This document shows positions 1 to 9,299 of a DNA stretch of 64,000 nucleotides, in pieces (positions within the stretch are counted from its first letter, which is position 1; each line of letters begins with the position of its first letter). The translations under genes and the position numbers were made by a program. The notes beneath the pieces are model-generated. The model was not told where the DNA came from, searched no databases, and worked only from the letters and a program-made list of their open reading frames with translations. The stretch is from Spiribacter sp. 1M189. Lineage in GTDB: Bacteria; Pseudomonadota; Gammaproteobacteria; Nitrococcales; Nitrococcaceae. The stretch lies in contig NZ_JBAKFF010000001.1 in the NCBI RefSeq assembly GCF_040838345.1, forward strand, positions 248,001 to 312,000, given 5' to 3'.

Positions 1-109
1 CCTGCCGGACTGCGCTGGTGTGGCCCTGGGCCTGGATCGGCTGTTTGCCCTTGCGGCCGGCGAGGACTCACTCGCCGGTGTGATCGCTTTCCCCTGGGAT
101 CGCGCCTGA
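1..109 (+). CDS. epmA: EF-P beta-lysylation protein EpmA (C-terminal end only)
   Basis: Only the last 35 codons are in the window; the gene enters from the left in frame 2 and stops with TGA at 107-109. The visible tail has the class II lysyl-tRNA-synthetase motif 3 pattern (GVALGLDRL) followed by VIAFPWDRA at the very end, which is the typical C-terminus of EpmA (PoxA/GenX/YjeA). EpmA attaches beta-lysine to elongation factor P. Full-length LysS usually ends in a different RP-type tail, so EpmA is preferred. The 3' end overlaps the 3' end of psd on the other strand by 42 bases. Confidence 0.75.
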   Translation, partial: LPDCAGVALGLDRLFALAAGEDSLAGVIAFPWDRA

Positions 110-979
110 TATGGCCTCGCTTGCCCTGCCAGCGAGTCGCTCACCCATGCGAATGGGCTGATCCACCGCCAGGCCGTCGCGCCAGGCCAGATCCTGTTCG
201 GCGAGGAGCAGAATCACCGTGGAGCCCAGGTTGAACCGCCCCATCTCTTCGCCCATGTCCAATGCCACCGGAGCCTGGCGGTAGTCCCAGCTGCGGATGC
301 GCTGGCCACGGGGTGGGGTGATTTCGCCCGCCCAGACGGTCTCGATGCTGCCGACACCGATGGCCCCCACGAGCACGACGGCCAGCGGTCCACCCGGCGT
401 ATCGAAGACACTGATGACCCGCTCATTGCGGGCAAACAAGCGGGGAATCTGCTGCACCAATGGCCGCGAAACACCGAACAAGCGCCCCGGGACGTGCAGC
501 ATGCGCTGCAGAGAACCCGCCACGGGCATGTGCACCCGGTGGTAATCACGGGGGGAGAGGTAGAGGGTCGCGAAGTGGCCGTCTTCGAACTGTCCTGCCA
601 GCGCCTCGTCTCCTCCCAGCAGTTCGGTGACGCCATAGTCCTGGCCCTTGGCCTGAATCAGCCGACCCGCCGTGATGGTGCCGAACTCGCTGACACTCCC
701 GTCAACCGGGCTGATGACCGCATCCGGCGCCGTCTCCAACGGCCGTGCGCCCGGCGCCAGCGCGCGTGTGAAGAAGTCGTTGAAGCTGACATAGGCATGG
801 CTGTCACTGGCCGCCGCCTCACCTCGATCCACCGCATAGACGCGGCTGAAGACCCGGATCAGCAGGTTTTTCCAGGGACGCCAGCGCCAGCGCGCCAGCG
901 CATGCACCACGCGGGAGACGCCATGCTGGGGCAGCATGGTGACGAAGGGACCGAAGAGTCTCGCGGTCATGCGGCTCAT
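68..979 (-). CDS. psd: phosphatidylserine decarboxylase proenzyme
   Basis: A 303-residue protein that makes phosphatidylethanolamine from phosphatidylserine at the inner membrane. The LGST self-cleavage site, where the serine becomes the pyruvoyl group of the alpha chain, is at residues 251-254. Upstream are the FNDFFTR motif (about residue 66), the SPVDG motif (about residue 90) and the YHRVHMP histidine motif (about residue 145), all characteristic of bacterial Psd type I. The length is slightly above the usual 285-295 because of a short hydrophilic tail after the alpha chain; that tail is what overlaps epmA. The start overlaps the 3' end of the SCO gene by four bases (ATGA), so the two minus-strand genes are probably co-transcribed and translationally coupled. 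Confidence 0.95.
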   Translation of the reverse strand: MSRMTARLFGPFVTMLPQHGVSRVVHALARWRWRPWKNLLIRVFSRVYAVDRGEAAASDSHAYVSFNDFFTRALAPGARPLETAPDAVISPVDGSVSEFGTITAGRLIQAKGQDYGVTELLGGDEALAGQFEDGHFATLYLSPRDYHRVHMPVAGSLQRMLHVPGRLFGVSRPLVQQIPRLFARNERVISVFDTPGGPLAVVLVGAIGVGSIETVWAGEITPPRGQRIRSWDYRQAPVALDMGEEMGRFNLGSTVILLLAEQDLAWRDGLAVDQPIRMGERLAGRASEAISGAIPGESDHTGE

Positions 980-1626
980 GCCGAGGGGAATCGCTGCTGG
1001 ATGCGCTGGTATTCCTCTGCCAGCACGTCGCGGCCATGCGGAGGCTGCCAGAGCGCCCGCAGCCGACCCTGCGGGTCGATCAGCAGAATGGCCGCGCTGT
1101 GATCAACCGCATAATCGCCGTTCTCATCGGGTTCATGCAGCGTGTATGAGATGCCCAGCGCGTCGGTCAGGCGGTCGATTTCTTCGCGCCCGCCGGTTAC
1201 CCCGACAAACGCATCGTTGAAATGCCCCACATAGTTCTCCATCGCGGCGGGGGTGTCGCGCTCGGGATCGACGGTCACGAAGACCACCTCCGGCATCGCT
1301 TCGGCCCCGTCGGTCTTCAGCTGCTGCACGGCACCGGCGAGCGTCGCCAGGGTCATGGGGCAGACATCCGGGCAGTGGGTAAAGCCGAAGAACAGGTATT
1401 GCCAGCGACCCGTCAGGTCCGCCGACGTCCAGGGTCCACCTTCATGATCCATCAGCGTGACCTCGGGCAGCGCCCGCGCCTGTGGCAGAACCGTGCCGAC
1501 CATCTCCTGCGATGGCCGATCGGCGCCTGACTCGGGCCCGGGCCAGAACATCATTGCCCCGGCCGCACTCAATCCGGCGACCAGCGCCACGGTAATGAAC
1601 AGTCCGACGGGGAAGTTGCCTTTCAT
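976..1626 (-). CDS. SCO1/SenC family copper chaperone (cytochrome oxidase assembly)
   Basis: A 216-residue membrane-anchored thioredoxin-fold protein. One N-terminal membrane segment (about residues 7-28) is followed by the SCO domain with CPDVC at residues 85-89 and the distal copper-ligand histidine in AVDHSA. SCO proteins deliver copper to the CuA site of cytochrome c oxidase or act as periplasmic thiol reductants. I chose the ATG at 1626 because a CATAAT -10 element lies seven bases upstream and overlaps the alternative ATG at 1635; a longer version from 1719 would run into prmB. No cytochrome oxidase genes are nearby, so the client is elsewhere. It is the first gene of an operon with psd. 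Confidence 0.9.
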   Translation of the reverse strand: MKGNFPVGLFITVALVAGLSAAGAMMFWPGPESGADRPSQEMVGTVLPQARALPEVTLMDHEGGPWTSADLTGRWQYLFFGFTHCPDVCPMTLATLAGAVQQLKTDGAEAMPEVVFVTVDPERDTPAAMENYVGHFNDAFVGVTGGREEIDRLTDALGISYTLHEPDENGDYAVDHSAAILLIDPQGRLRALWQPPHGRDVLAEEYQRIQQRFPSA

Positions 1627-1633
1627 GGCGCTC

Positions 1634-1642
1634 ATTATGCCA
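1634..1642 (-). promoter_or_regulatory. extended -10 element of the SCO gene, leaderless spacing
   Basis: Read on the minus strand the site is TGG-CATAAT followed by seven bases and then ATG at 1626. CATAAT matches five of six positions of TATAAT and has the TGn extension. The spacing would put the transcription start at or next to the start codon. Confidence 0.45.
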
Positions 1643-1673
1643 CTCCCGGGGTGCATGCATGGGCATTCCGGGC

Positions 1674-1682
1674 TGATAGACT
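1674..1682 (+). promoter_or_regulatory. extended -10 element of prmB, leaderless spacing
   Basis: TGA-TAGACT, six bases before the ATG at 1689. There is no Shine-Dalgarno sequence and no room for a leader. No convincing -35 box lies at the usual distance, which fits an extended -10 promoter. Confidence 0.45.
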
Positions 1683-1688
1683 GTCCGG

Positions 1689-2621
1689 ATGACCGGAAAT
1701 TCCACCGATGCCCTCTCAACCGTAGGCGATTTCATCCGCTGGGCGGCGAGCCGCTTCCAGGCGGCGGGGCTGCATTTCGGTCATGGCACGGACAATGCCC
1801 TGGATGAGGCGGCCGCACTGGTTCTGGGCTCGCTGCACCTGCCACCGGACCTGCATGCCGCGTACTTCGGCTGCCGTCTGGACGGGGATGAGCGCGAGCG
1901 GCTTTTCGTTCAGATCGACGAGCGGGTGATCCGGCGCCGGCCAGTGCCCTATATCCTGGGCGAGGCCTGGTTCTGCGGACTCGCTTTTTCCGTGGATGAG
2001 ACGGTGCTGATCCCTCGCTCGCCCATCGCCGAGCTGATTGAATCGGGTTTCGCACCCTGGGTGGATCCGGACCGCCTGCAACGGATCGCCGATGTCGGCA
2101 CCGGCAGTGGCTGTATTGCCATCGCGGCCGCCCTGGCCCTGCCCGACGTCCAGGTCGATGCCCTGGATGACTCGCCGGCCGCCCTCGCCTGTGCTCAAGA
2201 CAATGCGCGTCGTCACGGCGTTGAGGATCGGGTCACGGTACGGGAGTCCGATCTGCTGGATGCCATCCCCCCCGAGCCCTTGCTGGATCTCATCGTCTCC
2301 AATCCTCCGTATGTGGACGCGGCGGCCATGGCGACGCTGCCGCCGGAGTACCGACATGAGCCCCGGGAGGCGCTGGCGGCCGGTGACGATGGGCTGGATG
2401 CTGTTCGACGCCTTCTGCCGCAGGCCGCCGAGCGGCTGGCCGATCATGGCCTGCTGGTCTGCGAGATCGGACACGGTGCAGCCGCCTTCGAGGCCGCGTT
2501 CCCTGAACTGCCAGTGACCTGGATCGAGTTCGAGCATGGCGGGCAGGGCGTATTCGTGATTGATGCCCTGACCCTCCGTCAGGCCCTTGCCCCACTGACC
2601 CGCGCCAATTCAACGGAGTAG
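1689..2621 (+). CDS. prmB: 50S ribosomal protein L3 glutamine N5-methyltransferase
   Basis: A 310-residue class I SAM methyltransferase. It has the SAM-binding [10 protein letters not shown] motif (about residues 135-145) and the glutamine-binding NPPY motif at residues 205-208. The [10 protein letters not shown] signature before motif I separates PrmB (L3 glutamine methylation) from PrmC, which modifies release factors. The N-terminal 90 residues form the helical substrate domain. PrmB next to aroC is a common gammaproteobacterial order. The stop TAG at 2619-2621 forms part of a -10-like hexamer placed seven bases before aroC. Confidence 0.93.
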   Translation: MTGNSTDALSTVGDFIRWAASRFQAAGLHFGHGTDNALDEAAALVLGSLHLPPDLHAAYFGCRLDGDERERLFVQIDERVIRRRPVPYILGEAWFCGLAFSVDETVLIPRSPIAELIESGFAPWVDPDRLQRIADVGTGSGCIAIAAALALPDVQVDALDDSPAALACAQDNARRHGVEDRVTVRESDLLDAIPPEPLLDLIVSNPPYVDAAAMATLPPEYRHEPREALAAGDDGLDAVRRLLPQAAERLADHGLLVCEIGHGAAAFEAAFPELPVTWIEFEHGGQGVFVIDALTLRQALAPLTRANSTE

Positions 2622-2624
2622 ACT
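2619..2624 (+). promoter_or_regulatory. possible -10 element directly before aroC
   Basis: TAGACT lies seven bases before the aroC ATG and shares its first three bases with the prmB stop codon. It fits the window-wide TAnnnT-N6/7-start pattern but could be coincidental, since aroC can also be read through from prmB. Confidence 0.25.
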
Positions 2625-2631
2625 CAAGATC

Positions 2632-3735
2632 ATGTCCGGAAACACCTTTGGTCGACTGTTCACGGTGACGACCTTCGGCGAGAGCCACGGCCCCGCCCTG
2701 GGCGCCGTGGTGGATGGCTGCCCACCCGGCCTTGCGCTCAGCGAGGCGGACCTGCAGGGCGATCTCGACCGTCGCAAACCCGGGACCTCCCGACATACCT
2801 CGCAGCGCCGCGAGGGTGATGAGGTCCGGATCCTCTCCGGCGTGTTCGAAGGGGTCACGACTGGTGCGCCCATCGGTCTGCTCATCGAGAACATGGATCA
2901 GCGCTCGAAGGATTATTCGAAGATCAGCCAGCTGTTCCGGCCTGGACACGCCGACTACACCTACTGGCAGAAGTACGGCACGCGGGACTACCGCGGTGGC
3001 GGCCGTTCCTCGGCGCGGGAAACCGCGGTTCGCGTGGCGGCCGGCGGTATCGCCCGCAAGTACCTCCAGGAGCGGCTCGGTATCCGTATTCGCGGCTGGC
3101 TGACCCAGCTCGGTCCGATTGAGCTGGCGCTCGAAGACTGGGACGCCGTCGACACCAATCCCTTTTTCTGTGGCGAGCCGGGCCGGCTGCCAGAGCTTGA
3201 GGCCTATATGGACGAGCTGCGTAAATCCGGCGACTCGGTCGGCGCCGCGGTTGGCGTACTCGCCCGCGGCGTGCCGCCGGGCCTGGGCGAGCCGGTGTTC
3301 GACCGACTCGACGCCGACATCGCCCATGCGCTGATGAGCATCAATGCCGTGCGCGGTGTCGAGATCGGCGCCGGGTTCGCGAGTGCCGCCCAGAAGGGGA
3401 CCGAGCATCGCGACGAGATGACACCCGAGGGATTCGTGTCCAACAACGCCGGCGGTACGCTCGGGGGCATCTCCACCGGCCAGGACCTCGTCGCGCGGAT
3501 GGCCCTCAAGCCCACCTCCAGTATTCGTATCCCTGGCCGATCCGTGAATATCCACGGCGAGCCCGAGGAGGTCGTGACGACGGGCCGCCACGACCCCTGT
3601 GTGGGGATTCGGGCAACACCCATTGCCGAGGCTATGCTGGCCCTGGTGCTGATGGATCACCACCTCCGGCATCGTGGCCAGAATGCCGACGTGGATTCAG
3701 GAACCCCCATTATCCCCGGCCATATCGAAGACTAG
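2632..3735 (+). CDS. aroC: chorismate synthase
   Basis: A 367-residue protein, the normal length for bacterial AroC. It converts EPSP to chorismate, the last step of the common aromatic pathway, using reduced FMN. Visible signatures are GESHG near residue 17, RREGD at about residue 60, [10 protein letters not shown] at about residue 123 and GGISTGQD near residue 280. The 3' end is followed within eight bases by an MFS permease. The same window encodes trpF, trpB and trpA, which act downstream of chorismate. Confidence 0.97.
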   Translation: MSGNTFGRLFTVTTFGESHGPALGAVVDGCPPGLALSEADLQGDLDRRKPGTSRHTSQRREGDEVRILSGVFEGVTTGAPIGLLIENMDQRSKDYSKISQLFRPGHADYTYWQKYGTRDYRGGGRSSARETAVRVAAGGIARKYLQERLGIRIRGWLTQLGPIELALEDWDAVDTNPFFCGEPGRLPELEAYMDELRKSGDSVGAAVGVLARGVPPGLGEPVFDRLDADIAHALMSINAVRGVEIGAGFASAAQKGTEHRDEMTPEGFVSNNAGGTLGGISTGQDLVARMALKPTSSIRIPGRSVNIHGEPEEVVTTGRHDPCVGIRATPIAEAMLALVLMDHHLRHRGQNADVDSGTPIIPGHIED

Positions 3736-3742
3736 CCCGGGC

Positions 3743-4912
3743 ATGGCGAATGCCCTGCCCACTATCCGCCTGTCGGCGTTTTACCTGGCCTTCTTCGGCG
3801 TGCTGGGTGTGCTCTCGCCGTACTGGGGGCCCTACCTGAAGAGCCGTGGCTTCGATGCCGCGGCGATCGGCAGTCTGATCGCCCTGCTGCATGCCACCAA
3901 GATCGTCGCGCCCAACCTCTGGGGCTGGGTCGCGGATCATACCGGCCGGCGCATCGCCATCATCCGCATCGCCTGTCTCGCCGCCCTGGTCGGCTTCTCC
4001 GGTGTCCTGATCCAGGGCGGCGGCTTTTTGTGGATGGCGGCGGTCATGGTGACGTTCAGCTTCTTCTGGAACGCCGCACTGCCTCAGTTCGAGGCAAACA
4101 CCATGAGCCATCTGGCGGGTCAGACGCAGTTCTATCCGCGCATTCGGCTCTGGGGGACGGTGGGCTTCATGATTTCGGTGCTGGCCGTGGGCGAAGGGAT
4201 CGACCGCCTCGGCGTCGACATCGTGCCAACGGTGCTGCTGTTCCTTTTTCTGGTCCTCGCTGTCATCAGTCTGACGGTGCCGCAGGCGGATCGTCGCTCG
4301 GCGGACAGCGGCGACGGCCGACTGCTGTCGGTACTGCGCCAGCCCCGGGTGCTGGGGTTGCTGGTTGCCTGCTTTCTGCTGCAGGTCAGCCACGGTCCGT
4401 TCTACGCGTTCTACAGCATCTATCTGCAGGATTATGGATACAGCGGGACGGCGATCGGCCTGCTCTGGGCGGTGGCATTGATCGCCGAAATCGGCGTCTT
4501 CCTGCTCATGCCGCGCTGGCTGCCCCGTTTCGGCCCGCGCCGCCTGCTCGCCCTGGCGATGAGTCTGGGTGCCATGCGCTGGCTGCTGGTGGCCGGCTTC
4601 CCGGAGTTGATGCCGGTCCAGGCAATGGCTCAGCTTATGCATGCGGCCACCTACGGCGTCTATCATGCGGCGGCGATCTCGTTGATCGATCGCTATTTCA
4701 CGGGCGGTCTGCAGGGGCGTGGTCAGGCGATCTACAGCAGCATGACCTTCGGCGCCGGGGTTGCCCTGGGCAGTTACATGGCCGGCCGCCTGTGGGATAC
4801 CGCCGGCGGGTCGCAGATTTTCCTGATGGCCGCCGGCATTGCGGCATTGGCAGCCATTGTCGCCGCCAGCGTCGTGCCGCGCCGGGACAGCCTCTACGCG
4901 CGTTCCGCTTAA
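3743..4912 (+). CDS. MFS transporter of the phenylpropionate-permease (HcaT/LacY-like) type
   Basis: A 389-residue polytopic protein with about twelve hydrophobic segments and a charged central loop (around residues 195-210, PQADRRSADSGDGR). The N-terminal SAFYLAFFGVLGVLSPYWGPYL is of the MFS_1-like subgroup that includes HcaT and 3-phenylpropionate permease relatives. The conserved loop between helices 2 and 3 reads WGWVADHTGRR. The ATG at 3743 is seven bases after the aroC stop; a longer reading frame starts inside aroC but adds no hydrophobic segment. The substrate cannot be told from sequence. Confidence 0.85.
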   Translation: MANALPTIRLSAFYLAFFGVLGVLSPYWGPYLKSRGFDAAAIGSLIALLHATKIVAPNLWGWVADHTGRRIAIIRIACLAALVGFSGVLIQGGGFLWMAAVMVTFSFFWNAALPQFEANTMSHLAGQTQFYPRIRLWGTVGFMISVLAVGEGIDRLGVDIVPTVLLFLFLVLAVISLTVPQADRRSADSGDGRLLSVLRQPRVLGLLVACFLLQVSHGPFYAFYSIYLQDYGYSGTAIGLLWAVALIAEIGVFLLMPRWLPRFGPRRLLALAMSLGAMRWLLVAGFPELMPVQAMAQLMHAATYGVYHAAAISLIDRYFTGGLQGRGQAIYSSMTFGAGVALGSYMAGRLWDTAGGSQIFLMAAGIAALAAIVAASVVPRRDSLYARSA

Positions 4913-4937
4913 CCGGCGATCGCCGGGCGCGTATACT
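4909..4937 (+). promoter_or_regulatory. sigma-70-type promoter of the leuC array
   Basis: TTAACC (4909-4914), a 17-base spacer and TATACT (4932-4937), 44 bases before the leuC ATG. The first -35 bases coincide with the end of the MFS gene. The spacer contains a perfect 14-base palindrome (4913-4926). No leucine-rich leader peptide or attenuator is visible between promoter and leuC. Confidence 0.55.
4913..4926. repeat. perfect 14-bp palindrome inside the leuC promoter spacer
   Basis: CCGGCGATCGCCGG reads the same on both strands and lies between the -35 and -10 boxes of leuC. It could be an operator or part of the 3' hairpin of the MFS transcript. Palindromes built on GGCGATCGCC also arise easily at this GC content. 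Confidence 0.3.
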
Positions 4938-4981
4938 CACACAGCTAACTGTTTACCGGTGCTATCGCGCGAGGAAGATTC

Positions 4982-6391
4982 ATGGCCGGCAAGACCCTCT
5001 ACGACAAACTCTGGGATGCGCATGTGGTCCGCGACAACGGTGATGGCACGGCGCTGCTGTACATCGACCGTCAGCTCGTCCACGAAGTGACCTCACCCCA
5101 GGCATTCGAGGGGCTACGACTGGCAGATCGCCCGCTCTGGCGGGTGCCGGCCAACCTGGCCGTGGTCGATCACAATGTGCCCACGACGGATCGGGCCAAT
5201 GGCATCGCCGATCCGATCTCGGCGCTGCAGGTGGAAACCCTGAATCGCAACTGCCGGGAATACGGCATCACCCAGTTCGGCCTGCTGGACCGGCGCCAGG
5301 GCATCGTTCACATCATTGGTCCCGAGCAGGGCGCGACGCAGCCGGGCATGACCGTGGTCTGCGGTGATTCGCATACCTCCACACATGGCGCGCTGGGGGC
5401 GCTGGCGTTCGGCATCGGTACGTCCGAGGTGGAACATGCGCTGGCCACCCAGACCGTCGTTCAGGCGCGCTCCAAGCGCATGCTCATCCGCGTCGACGGG
5501 CAGACCGGCCCGGGGGTGACCGCGAAGGACATCATGCTCGCCATCATCGGCCGGATCGGTACGGCGGGTGGCACCGGATACGCGGTGGAGTACGGTGGCG
5601 AGGCCATCCGCGCACTGCCCATGTCCGGTCGGATGACCATCTGCAACATGTCGATCGAGGCCGGCGCCCGCTGCGGCATGGTCGCCGTCGATGACACCAC
5701 CATCGAATACCTCCGTGGCCGGCCATATGCGCCCAGCGAGGATATGTGGGACAAGGCCGAGGCCTACTGGCGGACGCTGGTGAGTGATGAGGATGCCGAG
5801 TTCGATCGGGTGGTAACGCTGGATGCGGCTGAAATAAAGCCGCAGGTCTCCTGGGGGACTTCGCCGGAGATGGTGGTCGCGGTGGACGGCGTCGTGCCCG
5901 ATCCGGCGGAAGAGCCCGATGAGACCCGTCGGGCCGGCATGCAACGGGCGCTGGAGTATATGGGTCTGGAGCCGGGAACGCCGATTCGGGAAATCCGCCC
6001 CGAAAAGGTCTTCATCGGTTCCTGCACCAACGCGCGGATCGAGGATCTGCGTGCCGCGGCGCGTGTGCTGCGCGGCAAGCGCATCGCCAAGGGGATCCGC
6101 GAGGCAATGGTGGTCCCTGGTTCCGGCCTGGTGAAGTGGCAGGCCGAGCAGGAGGGCCTTGATCAGGTATTCAAGGAGGCCGGCTTTGAATGGCGGGACG
6201 CCGGCTGTTCCATGTGCCTGGGGATGAATCCCGATCGACTCAGCCCGGGTGAGCGCTGCGCGTCCACCTCCAACCGCAATTTCGAGGGCCGCCAGGGAGC
6301 CGGCGGGCGGACCCATCTGGTCAGCCCCGAGATGGCGGCGGCCGTCGCGGTGGCCGGTCATTTCGTCGATGTCAGAGAGCTGGAGCACTGA
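4982..6391 (+). CDS. leuC: 3-isopropylmalate dehydratase large subunit
   Basis: A 469-residue aconitase-family protein, second step of leucine synthesis (2- to 3-isopropylmalate), working as a heterodimer with LeuD. The three cluster-ligand cysteines of the 4Fe-4S centre lie in [11 protein letters not shown] and in SMCLGMNPD near residues 410-415. The typical [14 protein letters not shown] motif is near residue 130. The start has GAGGAAG about nine bases upstream. It is the first gene of a sixteen-gene plus-strand array and is followed by leuD after three bases. Confidence 0.97.
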   Translation: MAGKTLYDKLWDAHVVRDNGDGTALLYIDRQLVHEVTSPQAFEGLRLADRPLWRVPANLAVVDHNVPTTDRANGIADPISALQVETLNRNCREYGITQFGLLDRRQGIVHIIGPEQGATQPGMTVVCGDSHTSTHGALGALAFGIGTSEVEHALATQTVVQARSKRMLIRVDGQTGPGVTAKDIMLAIIGRIGTAGGTGYAVEYGGEAIRALPMSGRMTICNMSIEAGARCGMVAVDDTTIEYLRGRPYAPSEDMWDKAEAYWRTLVSDEDAEFDRVVTLDAAEIKPQVSWGTSPEMVVAVDGVVPDPAEEPDETRRAGMQRALEYMGLEPGTPIREIRPEKVFIGSCTNARIEDLRAAARVLRGKRIAKGIREAMVVPGSGLVKWQAEQEGLDQVFKEAGFEWRDAGCSMCLGMNPDRLSPGERCASTSNRNFEGRQGAGGRTHLVSPEMAAAVAVAGHFVDVRELEH

Positions 6392-6394
6392 ATC

Positions 6395-7048
6395 ATGGAA
6401 CCATTGACCCGCGTGGAAGGCCTGGTGGCGCCGCTTGATCGCTCCAATGTCGACACCGATGCCATCATCCCCAAGCAGTTTCTGAAGTCGATCCACCGGA
6501 CCGGTTTCGGCCCCAATCTGTTCGACGAGTGGCGCTACATGGACGAGGGCCAGCCCGGCCAGGACTGCACCGACCGGCCGCTGAACTCTGATTTCGTCCT
6601 CAATCAGCCCCGCTACCAGGGGGCGTCGATCCTGCTCGCCCGCGAGAACTTCGGCTGCGGCTCCTCCCGCGAGCATGCGCCCTGGGCCCTGGCCGACTTC
6701 GGCTTCCGCGTGCTCATTGCGCCGAGCTTTGCCGATATCTTCTACAACAACTGCTCGAAGAACGGCATTCTTCCGCTGACGCTGCCCGCCGAGACCGTGC
6801 AGTGGCTGTTCGAGGCCATCTGGGCCAATGAAGGCTACCGGCTGACCGTGGATCTGCCCGAGCAGCGGGTAATCACCCCCGAGGGTGAGCAGCATGCGTT
6901 CGAGATCGATCCCCATCGCAAGCATATGCTGGTCGAGGGGCTCGACGAGATCGGGCTGACGCTCGAGCATGCCGATGAGATCCGGGCCTATGAGCAGCAG
7001 CGGCGCGAGGTCACGCCATGGCTGTTCACGGACGTGGAACCGTCATGA
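6395..7048 (+). CDS. leuD: 3-isopropylmalate dehydratase small subunit
   Basis: A 217-residue protein of usual length for proteobacterial LeuD. It carries the swivelling domain with [14 protein letters not shown] (about residue 20), the [13 protein letters not shown] motif (about residue 87) and [13 protein letters not shown] (about residue 118). It partners LeuC. The stop codon overlaps the leuB start (ATGA at 7045-7048), so translation of the two is coupled. Confidence 0.97.
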   Translation: MEPLTRVEGLVAPLDRSNVDTDAIIPKQFLKSIHRTGFGPNLFDEWRYMDEGQPGQDCTDRPLNSDFVLNQPRYQGASILLARENFGCGSSREHAPWALADFGFRVLIAPSFADIFYNNCSKNGILPLTLPAETVQWLFEAIWANEGYRLTVDLPEQRVITPEGEQHAFEIDPHRKHMLVEGLDEIGLTLEHADEIRAYEQQRREVTPWLFTDVEPS

Positions 7049-8133
7049 CTCATAAGCTGCTGATGCTACCGGGCGACCATGTCGGCCCTGAGATCATTGC
7101 CGAGGCGGATAAACTGCTGCGCTGTCTGATGGCTGACTTCGGGCTCGATGCCGAGCTCGAATATGCCCATCTCGGCGGCTGCGCAGTGGACGCCGAGGGC
7201 GAGCCGTTTCCGGCCTCCACGCAACGCCTGGCGGAGGAGTCGGACGCCCTCCTGCTGGGCGCGGTCGGCGGCCCGCAGTGGGATGGTCTGGAGCGTGACC
7301 GGCGCCCGGAGACCGGATTACTGTCGATCCGCTCGGCGCTGGGGCTGTTCGCCAACCTGCGCCCGGCGATGCTCTTCCCGGAACTGGTGGACGCCTCTTC
7401 GCTGCGCCCCGATGCGGTCTCCGGGCTGGATATCCTGATCGTCCGGGAACTCACCGGCGGCATCTACTTTGGTCAGCCCCGTGGCATCCGGACCCGTGAG
7501 GACGGGGTCCGTGAGGCCTTTAACACCCTGGTTTACGGCACTGACGAGATCGAGCGGATCGGCCGTGCCGCCTTCGAGGCGGCCGCCCGGCGCAACGGTT
7601 CGCTATGTTCGGTGGACAAGGCCAACGTGCTCGAATCCAGCGAGCTCTGGCGGGAGGTGATGGAAAGCCTGGCGCCGGCCTATCCGGATGTCCGGCTGAG
7701 TCATATGTATGTCGACAATGCCGCCATGCAGCTGGTGCGGGATCCGCGCCAGTTCGATGTCCTGGTCACCGGCAATCTCTTCGGCGACATCCTCTCCGAT
7801 TGCGCGGCGATGCTCACCGGATCCATCGGCATGCTGCCCTCGGCGTCACTGGACGACCGGGGGCGCGGACTCTACGAGCCGGTTCACGGCTCGGCACCGG
7901 ACATCTCCGGTAAGGGCATCGCCAATCCGCTCGCCACCCTGCTATCGGTGGCGATGATGCTGCGCCACAGCCTCGATGAGGGTGCGCTCGCCGATCACGT
8001 GGAGCGCGCGGTGGGCAGGGTGCTTGCCGACGGTCATCGCACCGCGGATCTCGTCAGCCCAGGCGCCGAGGCAATCGGCACGGCGGCCATGGGCGATGCC
8101 GTGGTCAATGCATTGCGTGAGGCCCGCGACTGA
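7045..8133 (+). CDS. leuB: 3-isopropylmalate dehydrogenase
   Basis: A 362-residue NAD-dependent beta-decarboxylating dehydrogenase, third step of leucine synthesis. Signatures include PGDHVGPEI at the N-terminus, [14 protein letters not shown] (about residue 134), the DKANVLESS lysine region (about residue 192) and NLFGDILSD (about residue 246). The ATG at 7045 overlaps the leuD stop. An upstream in-frame start inside leuD would add nine residues that the family lacks. The 3' end is followed by an 8-bp perfect stem (8134-8153). Confidence 0.97.
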   Translation: MTHKLLMLPGDHVGPEIIAEADKLLRCLMADFGLDAELEYAHLGGCAVDAEGEPFPASTQRLAEESDALLLGAVGGPQWDGLERDRRPETGLLSIRSALGLFANLRPAMLFPELVDASSLRPDAVSGLDILIVRELTGGIYFGQPRGIRTREDGVREAFNTLVYGTDEIERIGRAAFEAAARRNGSLCSVDKANVLESSELWREVMESLAPAYPDVRLSHMYVDNAAMQLVRDPRQFDVLVTGNLFGDILSDCAAMLTGSIGMLPSASLDDRGRGLYEPVHGSAPDISGKGIANPLATLLSVAMMLRHSLDEGALADHVERAVGRVLADGHRTADLVSPGAEAIGTAAMGDAVVNALREARD

Positions 8134-8153
8134 GCCCGACGCCTCCGTCGGGC
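8134..8153 (+). other. RNA hairpin between leuB and asd
   Basis: GCCCGACG and CGTCGGGC form a perfect 8-bp stem with loop CCTC, beginning at the base after the leuB stop. It is not followed by a T-run, so it is more likely a 3' stabiliser or partial (Rho-aided) attenuator than a true intrinsic terminator. Confidence 0.4.
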
Positions 8154-8186
8154 GCAAACCCATTTCATTCGAATCAGAGGTTTTCC

Positions 8187-9299
8187 ATGCACAAGGTAGG
8201 ATTTGTCGGCTGGCGCGGCATGGTGGGCTCCGTGCTCATGGACCGTATGCGCGCCGAAGGCGACTTTGCCGACATCGAACCGGTTTTCTTCTCGACATCA
8301 CAGACCGGCCAGCCTGGGCCCGATGTCGGCAAGCCCGTGCCGGCGCTCCAGGATGCCCATGACCTCTCGGCGCTGGCCGAAATGGACGCCATCGTCACTT
8401 GTCAGGGCGGTGATTACACCGGCGCTGTGTACGACGACCTGCGCCGTGGCGGCTGGCAGGGTTACTGGATCGATGCGGCCTCCACACTGCGCATGGCCGA
8501 CGAGAGCATCATCGTGCTCGATCCGGTCAATGATGGGGTGATCCGGCAGGGGCTCAGCGAGGGCGTGCGGACCTTCGTCGGTGGCAACTGCACGGTCAGC
8601 CTGATGCTCATGGCGCTCGGCGGTCTCTTCGAGCATGACCTGGTCGAGTGGGTCTCGCCGATGACCTATCAGGCGGCATCCGGCTCCGGCGCCCAGCACA
8701 TGCGCGAGCTGCTGCGCCAGATGGGCTATCTGCGTGACGCGGCCGGTGCCCGGCTGGATGATCCGGCGGGCGCGATCCTGGACATCGATCGTGATGTCAC
8801 CGAGGCACTGCGCAGCGCGGGCTATCCGGCCGACCACTTCGGCGTACCGCTGGCCGGCAGCCTCATTCCCTGGATCGACAAGCCGGTGGAAGGTGGCCAG
8901 AGCCGCGAGGAATGGAAGGCCGGCGTGGAAACCAACAAGATCCTCGGCCGGCGCTATGAACCGATTCCCATTGACGGCATCTGCGTGCGAATCGGTGCCA
9001 TGCGCTCCCATGCCCAGGCGCTGACCATCAAGCTCCGACGGGACGTCCCCATCGCTGATATCGAGGGTATGCTCGACGAAGCCAATGACTGGGTTTATGT
9101 GGTCCCCAACGAGCCGGAGGCCAGCCAGAAACAGCTCACGCCGGCCGCCGTCAGTGGCGGGCTGGACATTCCCGTGGGTCGGTTGCGCAAGCTGGCGATG
9201 GGCGGTGAGTACCTGTCGGCCTTCACCGTCGGTGATCAGCTGCTCTGGGGCGCCGCCGAACCGCTGCGGCGTATGCTGCGTCTGGTGGTCGCGGACTGA
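8187..9299 (+). CDS. asd: aspartate-semialdehyde dehydrogenase
   Basis: A 370-residue NADP-dependent enzyme that makes aspartate semialdehyde for lysine/diaminopimelate, threonine and methionine. The nucleotide-binding N-terminus is [12 protein letters not shown]. The catalytic cysteine is in GGNCTVSLM at residue 135, the same numbering as the E. coli enzyme, which places it in the gammaproteobacterial class. AGAGG before the ATG is a good ribosome-binding site. The stop and the fimV start overlap by one base (TGATG). Confidence 0.97.
   Translation: MHKVGFVGWRGMVGSVLMDRMRAEGDFADIEPVFFSTSQTGQPGPDVGKPVPALQDAHDLSALAEMDAIVTCQGGDYTGAVYDDLRRGGWQGYWIDAASTLRMADESIIVLDPVNDGVIRQGLSEGVRTFVGGNCTVSLMLMALGGLFEHDLVEWVSPMTYQAASGSGAQHMRELLRQMGYLRDAAGARLDDPAGAILDIDRDVTEALRSAGYPADHFGVPLAGSLIPWIDKPVEGGQSREEWKAGVETNKILGRRYEPIPIDGICVRIGAMRSHAQALTIKLRRDVPIADIEGMLDEANDWVYVVPNEPEASQKQLTPAAVSGGLDIPVGRLRKLAMGGEYLSAFTVGDQLLWGAAEPLRRMLRLVVAD

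Noticed and set aside
2290-3672. Open frame of 460 codons on the minus strand opposite aroC
   Set aside because: Low-complexity translation with no recognisable motif; aroC is unambiguous.
5114-6970. Open frame of 618 codons on the minus strand opposite leuC and leuD
   Set aside because: It mirrors strongly conserved plus-strand genes, the translation is His/Arg/Gly-rich without domains, and long antisense frames are expected at this GC content.
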